64,000 nt of DNA from Flavobacteriales bacterium (GCA_027067965.1 JAMOUV010000007.1:1-64000), one strand, 5' to 3'. Positions 46,589 to 56,415 are shown, counted from the stretch's first letter. Translations and numbers: made by a program. Notes: a model not told the origin generated them from the sequence alone.

Positions 46589-46774
46589 AATTAACTGTTG
46601 GCTATTAACCGTTAGCCATTAACTTTTTTAATGAAAGAATGAAGTAATGAATAACGAAAAACTAACGACTAACAACGATGATGACAAAACAACTAACGTT
46701 ATTATTTGACAATCAGGTAGTTAATGTTAAGGTTAAAGTTAAAACGCTAACGGCTAAGAGCTAAAAGCTAACCC
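46589..46774 (+). other. Intergenic spacer rich in GCTAAC/TTAGC motifs
   Basis: No gene. Many short near-repeats of TTAACNGTTAGC, CTAACGACTAAC and AAGCTAACCC type, on both strands: GGCTATTAACCGTTAGCC near the start and GCTAACGGCTAAGAGC near the end can pair. It separates moxR from the rest of its operon. Confidence 0.5.
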
Positions 46775-47638
46775 ATGGATACCAAAGAAATATTAAAAAA
46801 GGTCCGGAAAATCGAAATAAAAACACGGAAATTGTCGGATAATATTTTTTCCGGAGAATATCATTCTAAATTCAAGGGAAAAGGAATGACCTTTTCCGAA
46901 GTTCGTCCATATACTTACGGCGATGATATCCGTAGCATCGACTGGAACGTGACGGCAAGAAACCGCAAACCCTTTGTCAAAATCTTTGAAGAAGAACGAG
47001 AATTGACCGTTTTATTGGCAGTGGACATTTCCGGATCGGAAAATTTCGGCACCAAATATCAACTCAAGCGGGAAACCATTACGGAAATTGCCGCCACTTT
47101 GGCTTTTTCTGCAATTAAAAACAACGATAAAGTGGGATTGGTATTATTCTCCGATCAAATAGAATTGTTTATACCTCCCAAAAAAGGACGGTCACATGTG
47201 TTAAATATCATTCGGCAATTGGTGGATTACGAACCGCAAAACAAGCAAACCGATATTTCCGGCAGCTTACGATATGTATTCAATGTGATGAAAAAACGCG
47301 GCATTGTCTTTCTAATTTCCGATTTCTTAGACGAAAATTATGCCGATACTTTAAAAATCGTTTCCAAAAAACACGATTTGGTCGGAATTCGCATCTATGA
47401 TTCTTTTGAAGAATCTCCTAAAAATGCAGGATTCATTTTAATGCGAGATGCCGAAACCGGCGAAAAGATTTATTTGGATACCGCCTCAAAAAAAATACGA
47501 AATCGTATAGCCGAAATTTTTAATAATTATGCTGTATATTTTAAAACTTCCTTCCGAAAAAGCGGTAGCGGCGCTATAGAAGTAAAAACCGGACAATCCT
47601 ACGTAAAAGCATTAATCAATTATTTTAAATCGGCATGA
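46775..47638 (+). CDS. DUF58 domain protein (VWA-like, aerotolerance cluster)
   Basis: 287 residues. The DUF58 signature is SKFKGKGMTFSEVRPYTYGDDIRSIDWNVTARNRKPFVKIFEEERE. A VWA-like part follows with AVDISGSENFG (metal-site DxSxS) and IVFLISDFLDE. It has no signal peptide and is cytoplasmic or peripheral. Standard partner of MoxR. ATGA overlap with the next gene. Confidence 0.93.
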   Translation: MDTKEILKKVRKIEIKTRKLSDNIFSGEYHSKFKGKGMTFSEVRPYTYGDDIRSIDWNVTARNRKPFVKIFEEERELTVLLAVDISGSENFGTKYQLKRETITEIAATLAFSAIKNNDKVGLVLFSDQIELFIPPKKGRSHVLNIIRQLVDYEPQNKQTDISGSLRYVFNVMKKRGIVFLISDFLDENYADTLKIVSKKHDLVGIRIYDSFEESPKNAGFILMRDAETGEKIYLDTASKKIRNRIAEIFNNYAVYFKTSFRKSGSGAIEVKTGQSYVKALINYFKSA

Positions 47639-49194
47639 ATATGAAGAAAGGAATCAAGGGTTTTATTATCATATTAATTTCGATGGTTTTCCCTTGGACT
47701 TATGCCCAGCAAGTTCAAGTGGAAATTAGCAGGGACACCATAAAAATCGGCGACCAATTGGACTTTTCCATTCAGGTCCCCGCCGATACGACCACCCGTA
47801 TTCAATTTCCCCGAAATGAATTATTCCAACCCTTTGAAGTGGTTAAACAATTTCCCGTAGATACGCTCATTCAAGAAAAAATCCTTCGGGCCACTTACCG
47901 GCTAACCGCCTGGGACAGCGGGCAATATAAAATCCCTTCTCTTCCGGTAAAAATTAATGATAGCATCTTCACAACCGACAGTATTCCCATCTATGTAGCC
48001 GGTGTAAAAGTAGATACGACCAAGCAAGGACTTTATCCCGCCAAACCCGCTTGGAAAGTTCATTACAAAACCAAAGTCAAAGTTGGAAAAAAACAGAATA
48101 AATTCCTGTGGTGGCTATTAGGACTTTTGATGCTGGGCGGTATCATATACTGGCTTTTTAGACGCAAACAAATTTCCGAAAAGAGCCAAATAGTTTCACC
48201 TTATGAAAAGGCAATGGCACGTTGGAACGAACTTGTTCAATCCAAAATTTATTCCACCGATTGGGAACAATTTTATGTCAAATTAACCGACCTGTTGGAT
48301 GATTATTTGGAAGAAGCCCTTCATATTCCGGCAAAGGAAAGTGTAAGTCCCGAATTGATTAAATTATTATCCCGTTATCGTTTTGAAAACAATAAACCTA
48401 TTCCCGAAAGATTTTTTAACGACTTAAACGAATTTTTCAAGCGTGCCGACTTGGCTAAATTTGCCCGGACGGAACCATTGCCCGTATTTAGGGAAAAAGA
48501 TTTACAATTGGTTAAATCTTTTATTACGGACATTCAAGAAGAACTTGATCGTATTGAAGAACAAAAACGTCTTGAAGAAGAAGCGCGACAAAAAATCATA
48601 CGTGAAAAACAAAAGAAAAAGAATTTAATGCTTTGGATAGGCGGTCTGTTGATCTTGTTACTCTTAGGTTTATGGGCATATCGCCAATATAAACCGCAAA
48701 TAAAACGGATTTACAGCAACCAAATGAGTATGTTAAACGGTATTCCGCCCGAAACAGCTTGGAAACCGGTGGAATTAGGGTCTCAACCCGCACTTGTATT
48801 TACGGCCCCCGACGTACCTGAAGCCGTGACCACTTACTATCCGTCCGATTCCTTGGCATCTATGCTCGACGAATATGCTTTCTTAAAATCGGATATGAAA
48901 AACCTGAAGATTTACATATGGCTTTTCGATTTGAAAAAACAAGCCGATAAAAAGATTTTGCTAGATGAAATAAAATCCGGACTGGAAAATGAAACCGGCC
49001 AGACTGTTCATATTAGGGAAGATAAAAATCAAGATATCATCTACGGCGAAACCGGTGAAAATGAAGAATTAAAAGGCAAAATTTTCCTGTCGGGCAACAA
49101 AGCGCGTATTATTTTGCTTCGATATCCCGGCAATAATAAAAATATTAAAGAAAAAGCCGAAAAAATATTACTCACAACCGCATTGAAAAATTGA
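47635..49194 (+). CDS. Bat-cluster membrane protein with N-terminal extracytoplasmic domain
   Basis: 519 residues. Signal peptide ~1-25 (ending TYAQQ), strand-rich extracytoplasmic domain ~26-145 (VEISRDTIKIGDQLDFSIQV), TM at ~158-176, a cytoplasmic helical part with a coiled-coil-like Glu/Lys run (EEQKRLEEEARQKIIREKQK), a second TM ~337-356 and a C-terminal domain. It sits where related operons carry a DUF4381/BatD-like gene. The role is probably as a membrane partner of the VWA proteins. Confidence 0.75.
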   Translation: MNMKKGIKGFIIILISMVFPWTYAQQVQVEISRDTIKIGDQLDFSIQVPADTTTRIQFPRNELFQPFEVVKQFPVDTLIQEKILRATYRLTAWDSGQYKIPSLPVKINDSIFTTDSIPIYVAGVKVDTTKQGLYPAKPAWKVHYKTKVKVGKKQNKFLWWLLGLLMLGGIIYWLFRRKQISEKSQIVSPYEKAMARWNELVQSKIYSTDWEQFYVKLTDLLDDYLEEALHIPAKESVSPELIKLLSRYRFENNKPIPERFFNDLNEFFKRADLAKFARTEPLPVFREKDLQLVKSFITDIQEELDRIEEQKRLEEEARQKIIREKQKKKNLMLWIGGLLILLLLGLWAYRQYKPQIKRIYSNQMSMLNGIPPETAWKPVELGSQPALVFTAPDVPEAVTTYYPSDSLASMLDEYAFLKSDMKNLKIYIWLFDLKKQADKKILLDEIKSGLENETGQTVHIREDKNQDIIYGETGENEELKGKIFLSGNKARIILLRYPGNNKNIKEKAEKILLTTALKN

Positions 49195-49200
49195 TGACAT

Positions 49201-50220
49201 ATGAAGATAGGCGAAGATTTTGAAATATTAAACCCCGTTTTCCTATGGCTGCTCCTGCTGGTACCGGTGGTGTGGTATTGGCTATACCGGTCGCGGTTAA
49301 AAGAACGTCCGTACTTGCGGTTTTCTTTTGCTTCGAAATTAAAAAATATTTTCACCTGGAGGAATCATTTACACAAACTCCTTCCGCTTTTATTGACTTC
49401 CGTTTTCGTTCTCATGATTTTGGGTATGAGTCGGCCACGAAATGTGGAATCCGGAAAACATGTCAAAAAAACGAAAGGAGTCGATATTGTTTTGGCTATC
49501 GATGTTTCGGCCAGTATGCTGGCACGCGATTTAAAACCGAACCGCTTGGAAGCACTTAAGCGCACGGCTATCGAATTTGTGAATCAACGTCCGAACGACC
49601 GCTTTGGTATTGTATTATATGCCGGAGAAGCATTTACCAAAGTGCCGCTTACTTCCGACAAACAAATTGTGATCAATGCCATCAAGGAAATCGATTTTTT
49701 TAAATTGGTTAATCAAATCGAACAAGGAACCGCCATCGGAATGGGGCTGGCGGTTGCCGTAAACCGGCTCAAAGACAGCAAAGCCAAAAGCAAAGTAATC
49801 ATCTTGATGACCGACGGCGTGAATAACACCGGTTCCATTGACCCCGATACGGCATTGGAATTGGCCAAAGAATTCGGCATTAAAGTTTACACCATAGGTA
49901 TCGGAACCAACGGCATTGCACCTTTCCCTGTCATTACCAGAAACTATACCATTGCCGGCTATCAAATGCAACCCGTGGAAATAGATGAAAAACTTTTGAA
50001 AAAAATTGCGAAGGAAACCGGCGGAAAATATTACCGGGCTACAAATAACAAAAAACTTAAGGAAATCTATAAAGAAATAGATAAATTGGAAAAAACGGTG
50101 GTGGAAGAATTGCGGTTTTATAATTACACCGAATTATACCGCTATTTACTTATTCCGGCACTGCTATTATTGCTTTTGATATGGATTAGTCGTCAAATGA
50201 TTTTAAAAACCAATGTCTGA
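49201..50220 (+). CDS. batA: BatA-like VWA-domain membrane protein
   Basis: 339 residues. N-terminal TM helices ~12-29 and ~59-76, VWA domain ~93-290 with MIDAS DVSAS (from Asp101), DGVNNTGSIDP and a C-terminal TM ~315-334. The Bat system was linked to oxygen tolerance in Bacteroides and to fitness elsewhere. Starts 6 nt after the previous gene and shares one base with batB (TGATG). Confidence 0.92.
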   Translation: MKIGEDFEILNPVFLWLLLLVPVVWYWLYRSRLKERPYLRFSFASKLKNIFTWRNHLHKLLPLLLTSVFVLMILGMSRPRNVESGKHVKKTKGVDIVLAIDVSASMLARDLKPNRLEALKRTAIEFVNQRPNDRFGIVLYAGEAFTKVPLTSDKQIVINAIKEIDFFKLVNQIEQGTAIGMGLAVAVNRLKDSKAKSKVIILMTDGVNNTGSIDPDTALELAKEFGIKVYTIGIGTNGIAPFPVITRNYTIAGYQMQPVEIDEKLLKKIAKETGGKYYRATNNKKLKEIYKEIDKLEKTVVEELRFYNYTELYRYLLIPALLLLLLIWISRQMILKTNV

Positions 50221-51266
50221 TGTTTAGGATAGAAGAACCGGCTTATTTATATTTGTTATTACTCTTGCCTGTTTTGTGGTTTATATTTATTTATTTACAA
50301 TTAAACAAACAAAAAATACGGCGCCAATTCCTTGATGAAAATCTTCGTAAAAAAATAATCTTCGAATACAGCGCCATCAAGCCCTATGTGAAGATGTTAT
50401 GGTGGTCATTTACCTTTTTATTTCTGGTCATCGCCCTGGCTAACCCGCAAATGGGGACCAAAATAGAAACGGTAAAACGCAAAGGAGCCGACATTGTATT
50501 TGCGTTGGATGTGAGTAAAAGTATGCTGGCCGAAGACGTTAAACCCAACCGGTTGGCCAAAGCCAAACAAATCATCTCCAGAGTGATAGACCAACTGATC
50601 TCCGACCGCATCGGCATTGTGGTTTATGCCGGCGAAGCATATCCCGTCTTGCCCATCACCACAGATTATGCCGCCGCCAAATTGTATTTACAAAACATCA
50701 ATACAGACATGGTATCCACCCAGGGAACCGCAATTGCCGAAGCCATTCAACTGGGCATGAATTATTTCGACCGCGATGAAAGCGATAAAATTCTTGTTAT
50801 TATTTCCGATGGAGAAGATCACGGTGAAGATGCCATCCAAGCAGCCAAGCAAGCGGCCGAAAGAGGTATTAAAATCTTTACGGTAGGTATAGGTACGGAA
50901 ACCGGCGGTTTGATTCCCATCCGGCGCAACGGTCAATTGCGCGGATACAAAACCGACCGGGCGGGACAACGGGTCGTTACACGAAGAAATCAAAGTTTAC
51001 TATACCGGCTTGCCAAAGAAACAGGCGGCACATATATCGACGGAAATAATAGTTATACTGCCGCCAAACAACTTATCGATTATCTAAAAAATCTAAACCG
51101 GAAAGATTTTGAAACCAAACGTATTGCCGGATATAAAGATCAGTACCAATGGCCACTGGCAATGGCAATTATTTTCTTTTTATTATACCTATTTACATTG
51201 GAACGTGAAACCGTATGGCTTAAAAAATTGAATTTATTTAATGAAAAAACCGAAAATGATGCGTAA
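50220..51266 (+). CDS. batB: BatB-like VWA-domain membrane protein
   Basis: 348 residues with the same layout as BatA: TM ~8-26 and ~58-75, VWA domain with MIDAS DVSKS (from Asp97), then IISDGEDHGEDA, and a C-terminal TM (WPLAMAIIFFLLYLFTL). BatA and BatB clearly arose by duplication. Overlaps batC by 26 nt if the first ATG is used. Confidence 0.92.
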   Translation: MFRIEEPAYLYLLLLLPVLWFIFIYLQLNKQKIRRQFLDENLRKKIIFEYSAIKPYVKMLWWSFTFLFLVIALANPQMGTKIETVKRKGADIVFALDVSKSMLAEDVKPNRLAKAKQIISRVIDQLISDRIGIVVYAGEAYPVLPITTDYAAAKLYLQNINTDMVSTQGTAIAEAIQLGMNYFDRDESDKILVIISDGEDHGEDAIQAAKQAAERGIKIFTVGIGTETGGLIPIRRNGQLRGYKTDRAGQRVVTRRNQSLLYRLAKETGGTYIDGNNSYTAAKQLIDYLKNLNRKDFETKRIAGYKDQYQWPLAMAIIFFLLYLFTLERETVWLKKLNLFNEKTENDA

Positions 51267-52224
51267 AATAGTAGTCATTGTCATATTCCTATCCGCATTA
51301 TTATCCCACGGGCAAACGCGTAAAGACACCTTGCAAGCATTTGCCAATTTGGGTTGGAATAATTACGAAAAAGGAGATTATGCCGCAGCCGAAAAATACT
51401 TCCGCCAAGCCCTTCAATTCGGAAATTCCGACACGGTTCAATACAATTTGGCCGCCAGTTTGCTACAACAAAACCGTAAAAACGAAGCCCTCGAACATTT
51501 CAGTCAAGTGGCCAAAATTAGTACAAACGACTCCCTCAAAGCCGATGCTTGGCATAACATGGGAAATATCTACTTCGAAAAAAAACAATACGACAAAGCC
51601 GTAGAGGCCTATAAAAATTCCTTAAGATTGCGACCCGGCGATGACGAAACACGCTATAATTATGCCTTGGCCAAAGAAAAATTAAAACAACAACAAAAAC
51701 AAAATAAAAACAAAAAAAATAAGAAGGATAAAAAGAATAAAAATAATAAAGACAACAAAAACAATCAAAACAAAAATCACAAGCAAAACAAAAAGGATAA
51801 CCGGAATAATAAAGACAATCAAAACAAGAACCAAGATCAAAATAAAAAGAACCGAAAGGATCAAAATCAACAAAATAAAAATCAAAAAAATAAAGATCAA
51901 AAGAATAAAGACCAAAATAAACAAAACCAAAAAAATCAGGGCGATAAAAAGAAAAATCAAGATCAAGATCAAAATAAAGGACAAAAGAAAGACGACCAAC
52001 AAAAACAAAAATCCGGAAACCAAAAGGATAAATCTCAACAACCCCAAGGGCAAGGCAATCAAAAACAACCCCAACAGCCCAAAAAACAAAAGAGCAAATT
52101 AAGTCCCGAAGAAACCAAACGCTTGCTTCAAGCCCTGAAAAACAAAGAAAACCAAACGCTGAAAAAGGTCAAATTACGCAAAGCTAAAACCGCCAAACGT
52201 AAGAAAAGCGAGAAAGATTGGTAA
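51241..52224 (+). CDS. batC: BatC-like TPR protein with long Lys/Asn/Gln-rich tail
   Basis: 327 residues. ATG at 51241, or the MRKIVVIV start at 51259 that gives a shorter overlap and a clean signal peptide ending LLSHGQ. TPR repeats ~30-135 (LGWNNYEKGDYAAAEKYFRQAL, NMGNIYFEKKQYDKAVEAYKNSLRL). Residues ~142-280 are almost only Lys, Asn, Gln and Asp, a very basic disordered tail. The extracytoplasmic TPR part would bind BatA/BatB. No BatD or BatE follows. Confidence 0.9.
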   Translation: MKKPKMMRKIVVIVIFLSALLSHGQTRKDTLQAFANLGWNNYEKGDYAAAEKYFRQALQFGNSDTVQYNLAASLLQQNRKNEALEHFSQVAKISTNDSLKADAWHNMGNIYFEKKQYDKAVEAYKNSLRLRPGDDETRYNYALAKEKLKQQQKQNKNKKNKKDKKNKNNKDNKNNQNKNHKQNKKDNRNNKDNQNKNQDQNKKNRKDQNQQNKNQKNKDQKNKDQNKQNQKNQGDKKKNQDQDQNKGQKKDDQQKQKSGNQKDKSQQPQGQGNQKQPQQPKKQKSKLSPEETKRLLQALKNKENQTLKKVKLRKAKTAKRKKSEKDW

Positions 52225-52340
52225 AAAGGAAAATTTAACTATCCATTTCCCATATTTCCCGGTAAATCATTTATTTGAGATGGCTCCGAAAACATTTTTA
52301 TAAAAAATTTTCTCGTAAAAATAAAATAGGCGATATAAAA

Positions 52341-52378
52341 AATTAGATTCGACTAATTTTTTTTAGATTTGTCTAAAA
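52341..52378 (+). promoter_or_regulatory. Promoter with two palindromic DtxR-type operators, feo operon
   Basis: Two dyads 2 nt apart. AATTAG-attcga-CTAATT (52341-52358) and TTTTAGA-tttg-TCTAAAA (52361-52378). The second contains the -7 element TAGATTTG (52364-52371), so a bound protein would block RNA polymerase. Both fit the TTAG...CTAA core known for DtxR/IdeR/MntR sites, and the first gene downstream encodes such a repressor: iron- or manganese-dependent autoregulation is likely. Confidence 0.75.
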
Positions 52379-52386
52379 ATTAAATC

Positions 52387-52794
52387 GTGTCACATTCTCC
52401 GTCCGAAGAAAATTATCTAAAAAGCATTTACAAACTCCTTGAACAGGGACGAAATAGGGTAACAACCAATGAATTGGGCCGGATTTTACATACCAAGGCC
52501 CCTTCCGTTACCGATATGATCAAAAAATTGCATAAAAAAGGTTATGTGGAATATACGCCTTATTACGGGGTTTCCTTTACGGAAAAAGGGCGACTTCGAG
52601 CCAAGGAAATTGTCAGAAAACACCGGTTATGGGAAACCTTTTTGGTAGAAACTTTGCAGTTGCCTTGCGAAACGGTACATGATATTGCCGAGCAACTCGA
52701 GCATGTGCATTCCGAAGAACTTATCGATGCATTGGACCGGTTTTTAAACCATCCCGAAACGGATCCGCACGGTCAATTTATACCTAAAAAATAA
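52387..52794 (+). CDS. DtxR/MntR-family metal-dependent repressor, short form
   Basis: 135 residues, GTG start. Winged helix ~1-65 (SEENYLKSIYKLLEQGRNRVTTNELGRIL, then KAPSVTDMIKKLHKKGYVEY), dimerisation/metal domain ~70-135 (RKHRLWETFLVETLQLP, AEQLEHVHSEELIDALDRFL, DPHGQFIP). There is no C-terminal SH3/FeoA domain, as in MntR. Metal ligands expected in the EHVHSEE region are present. Leads the operon with the FeoA fusion (3-nt gap) and feoB. Confidence 0.93.
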   Translation: MSHSPSEENYLKSIYKLLEQGRNRVTTNELGRILHTKAPSVTDMIKKLHKKGYVEYTPYYGVSFTEKGRLRAKEIVRKHRLWETFLVETLQLPCETVHDIAEQLEHVHSEELIDALDRFLNHPETDPHGQFIPKK

Positions 52795-52797
52795 CCT

Positions 52798-53688
52798 ATG
52801 CGACGAATTGGTAAATATAAAATTAACAGGGAAAATTTGCTCAAAAAGGCCCTGAAAATCCAAACCGAGCATAAAAAATTTGTGCCGGCCGGCCGGAGCG
52901 AAAAAAAATTAGCGGAGCGCTTGGTCTCGGAAGGACTTCTTCGTAAAGAAAATGGAGGTTATCGTCTTACCGAACGAGGAAAAACCGAAGCGGCCGCTAT
53001 TATTAGAAAACACAGGTTATACGAAACCTATCTGGCCAAACGCACCGGTATTGATATAAAAGACTGGCACCGGCTGGCGGAAAACCGCGAACACCATCTC
53101 GACGAAGCCACGATTAACAAATGGGAAAAAGAACTCGGTTTTCCGCTGGTTGACCCGCATGGCGACCCCATTCCCGATGCGGGCGGACAAGTGGAAGTTA
53201 TCGAAAGTATTTTATTGAATGAACTCAAACCCCGGCAGGCGACATTTTACAAGATCGTTCATTTGGAAGATGAACCGGAAGAAATTTACAACCGGTTGAT
53301 TGACAAAGGATTATATCCCGGAGTGATTATTCGGGTAATATTTAATAAAGACAAATGGCAATTGGCATTCGAAGGGCTGGAAATAGAAATTCCCGAGGAA
53401 GAAGCGCGACTTATTTCGGTTAAAAAAGTGGCGGTGGACCCCGCATATTTTAATCTTATCCGCTTATCGAGTTTGAAAGAAGGAGAGAAAGGAAAAATCA
53501 TCCGCTTGTCGGATGCCTTATTCGGACTAACTCGTCAGCGTTTATTGGATTTGGGTTTTGTACGCAATGCGATTGTTTCGGTTTATCTCAAAGCACCCCT
53601 CCGGGAGCCCGTGGCGTATGACATAAAAGGTTCGACAGTGGCCCTTCGAAAAGAACAGGCGGATAAAATATTGGTTATCAAACTATGA
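52798..53688 (+). CDS. DtxR-like protein fused to two FeoA/SH3 domains
   Basis: 296 residues. The N-terminal ~60 residues resemble a reduced winged helix (SEKKLAERLVSEGLLRKENGGYRLTERG) without a clear recognition helix. Residues ~65-130 repeat the DtxR dimer domain (RKHRLYETYLAKRTGIDIKDWHRLAENREHHLDE, DPHGDPIP). Then two SH3-like domains: ~140-212 as in DtxR C-termini and ~218-296 as in FeoA (LSSLKEGEKGKIIRLSD, RQRLLDLGFV, ALRKEQADKILVI). No separate feoA exists here, so this chain probably supplies the FeoA function and may sense metal. ATGA overlap with feoB. Confidence 0.85.
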   Translation: MRRIGKYKINRENLLKKALKIQTEHKKFVPAGRSEKKLAERLVSEGLLRKENGGYRLTERGKTEAAAIIRKHRLYETYLAKRTGIDIKDWHRLAENREHHLDEATINKWEKELGFPLVDPHGDPIPDAGGQVEVIESILLNELKPRQATFYKIVHLEDEPEEIYNRLIDKGLYPGVIIRVIFNKDKWQLAFEGLEIEIPEEEARLISVKKVAVDPAYFNLIRLSSLKEGEKGKIIRLSDALFGLTRQRLLDLGFVRNAIVSVYLKAPLREPVAYDIKGSTVALRKEQADKILVIKL

Positions 53689-55895
53689 AGTTTTTTGGTA
53701 ATAAATGTGAGAGTTGTCAATTAACTCGTGTGGAAGGACTCACGCCGTTGGGAGATGCTACCCGGAATTATGATTTTATAATTGCTTTGGCCGGCAATCC
53801 CAATACCGGCAAGTCCACGCTGTTCAATGCTTTGACCGGCTTGCAGCAACATACGGGTAATTGGCCGGGAAAAACGGTTGCACGAAAAGAAGGCGGTTTT
53901 AAATTCGGAGGGAAAATATACAAAATCATCGATTTGCCCGGCACCTATTCGTTAATGGCCCATTCCGAAGATGAAGAAATAACTCGAAATTATCTTTTTT
54001 TCGAAAAACCCGACGTTACCGTCATCGTGGCCGATGCCACCCGGTTGGAACGTAATTTAAATTTAATCTTACAAATCCTGGCCATAACCGACAAGGCGGT
54101 ATTGGCCCTGAATATGATTGACGAAGCCGAAAAGAAAGGAATTCACATCGACGAACGTCATCTTTCACGTCTGTTGGGCATTCCGGTTGTAAAAACCAAT
54201 GCCCGGATGCGCTTCGGTTTGGAAGCCCTTTTGCAAACCATTGAACAAGTGGCCACCGGTAAAATCAAAACCCGCCCGTTGCGGCTTCGGTTTTCATCTC
54301 CCGAATTACAACGGGCGCTGAAACAAATTGACAAGGAATTGAAAAAAATTCTTCCGGGACTGAAAAACCGGGAATGGATTGCCCTCCGCCTGCTTGCGGG
54401 AGATAAATTTATTGAAGAAAGTTTGCGTCATCCCGGCCGTTTTTACGGCATCCAAACCGCACCCGGCATCGAAGATGCCGTGGAACGCTTATTGCAAAGC
54501 GTAAAGCGCATCCGGATAGAAAATCAAGACCGGTTTTATGATATCATTACGGAAAATATTTATGAAACCGCCCGGCGGATTATCGACGAAACATTAATCA
54601 CGGGTAAAGAACGGATTCACAGTCCGCTCGAAGTAAAACTGGACCGGATTATTACCCACAAAATTTACGGGTTTATCATCATGTTTCTCATGCTGGGTTT
54701 TGTGCTTTGGCTGACCATCAAAGGAGCCAATTATCCTTCGCAACTGCTTGGTGATTTGCTCATCGGAAAGATTTATCCCGCTCTTAAAACGCTAGCCGGA
54801 CAAATGCATTTACCCGGATGGCTTGCGGGGATGCTCATCGATGGCGTATATTTGACCACCGCATGGGTCGTTTCGGTGATGCTTCCGCCGATGGCTATAT
54901 TTTTTCCGCTTTTTACCTTGCTCGAAGATTTCGGATTTTTATCCAGAATCGCCTTTAATTTGGATAAGATTTACAAAAAATCGGGTGCCCATGGCAAGCA
55001 AGCCCTGACGATGACCATGGGATTCGGTTGCAATGCCGCTGCGGTGGTATCCACTCGCATTATCGATAGCCCGCGCGAACGGCTTTTGGCTATTATCACC
55101 AATAACTTTTCCTTGTGTAACGGTCGCTGGCCCGGTCAAATCCTATTGGCCACAATTTTTATCGGCGCCATGGTGCCCGAAAAATGGTCGGGATTGGCGG
55201 CCATGCTGGCCGTAACCACCATAGCCACACTAGGAATTTTTATGTCGTTTGCCGGTTCATGGTTTTTGTCCAAAACATTATTACGCGGCGAACCTTCGGC
55301 ATTTTACTTGGAATTGCCTCCTTACCGCATTCCTCAAATTCGAAAAACTTTATATACTTCCTTTATCGAGCGCACATTAATCGTACTTTGGCGGGCCATC
55401 GTATTTGCCGCACCGGCGGGATTGGTTATATGGCTGGTGGCCAATACCCATATCGGCGGAGAAAGTTTGGCGGCATATATCGTGGATTTTCTGGACAAGC
55501 CCGCCGCTTGGCTGGGGCTTAACGGAATCATTTTGCTGGCCTTCATCATCGGTATTCCCGCCAATGAAATAATTATTCCCGCCGTGCTTATGCTTACGAT
55601 TTTATTATTTGACATTGACCTGACGGGTGTACAAAAAGGTATGCTTACCGAATTATCGGATACCCAAAGTGTCAAGCAAATCCTTACTGCAGGCGGTTGG
55701 ACGCTTCTTACGGCCGTAAATTATATGTTATTGAGTTTGTTGCACAATCCTTGCAGCACCACCATTTATACCATCTATAAAGAAACCAAAAGTATTAAAT
55801 GGACAGCAATCGCCACTTTTTTTCCCTTATTAATAGGGATTATTATTTTGTTTCTCATCACCGTGATTTATTCCCTGACCGCCGGAGCCGTTTAA
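53685..55895 (+). CDS. feoB: Ferrous iron transporter FeoB
   Basis: 736 residues. An N-terminal ~30-residue extension has a CxxC (Cys8, Cys11). G domain: G1 GNPNTGKST (37-45), G3 DLPGTYSL, G4 NMID. The membrane part has about ten helices with the two Gate regions, including CNAAAVVSTRIIDSPRERLLAI, and NPCSTTIYTIYKETKS near the end. It imports Fe2+ across the inner membrane with nucleotide hydrolysis. Translationally coupled to the DtxR-FeoA fusion. Confidence 0.96.
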   Translation: MKFFGNKCESCQLTRVEGLTPLGDATRNYDFIIALAGNPNTGKSTLFNALTGLQQHTGNWPGKTVARKEGGFKFGGKIYKIIDLPGTYSLMAHSEDEEITRNYLFFEKPDVTVIVADATRLERNLNLILQILAITDKAVLALNMIDEAEKKGIHIDERHLSRLLGIPVVKTNARMRFGLEALLQTIEQVATGKIKTRPLRLRFSSPELQRALKQIDKELKKILPGLKNREWIALRLLAGDKFIEESLRHPGRFYGIQTAPGIEDAVERLLQSVKRIRIENQDRFYDIITENIYETARRIIDETLITGKERIHSPLEVKLDRIITHKIYGFIIMFLMLGFVLWLTIKGANYPSQLLGDLLIGKIYPALKTLAGQMHLPGWLAGMLIDGVYLTTAWVVSVMLPPMAIFFPLFTLLEDFGFLSRIAFNLDKIYKKSGAHGKQALTMTMGFGCNAAAVVSTRIIDSPRERLLAIITNNFSLCNGRWPGQILLATIFIGAMVPEKWSGLAAMLAVTTIATLGIFMSFAGSWFLSKTLLRGEPSAFYLELPPYRIPQIRKTLYTSFIERTLIVLWRAIVFAAPAGLVIWLVANTHIGGESLAAYIVDFLDKPAAWLGLNGIILLAFIIGIPANEIIIPAVLMLTILLFDIDLTGVQKGMLTELSDTQSVKQILTAGGWTLLTAVNYMLLSLLHNPCSTTIYTIYKETKSIKWTAIATFFPLLIGIIILFLITVIYSLTAGAV

Positions 55896-56384
<489 letters not shown>

Positions 56385-56415
56385 AAAAAATTGTTTTTTT
56401 TAAATAAAATTTTTA

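Noticed and set aside
51682-52089. 135-residue very hydrophobic frame on the minus strand
   Set aside because: It is the antisense image of the Lys/Asn/Gln-rich batC tail (AAA/AAT codons read as Phe/Ile/Leu); no start context or family.
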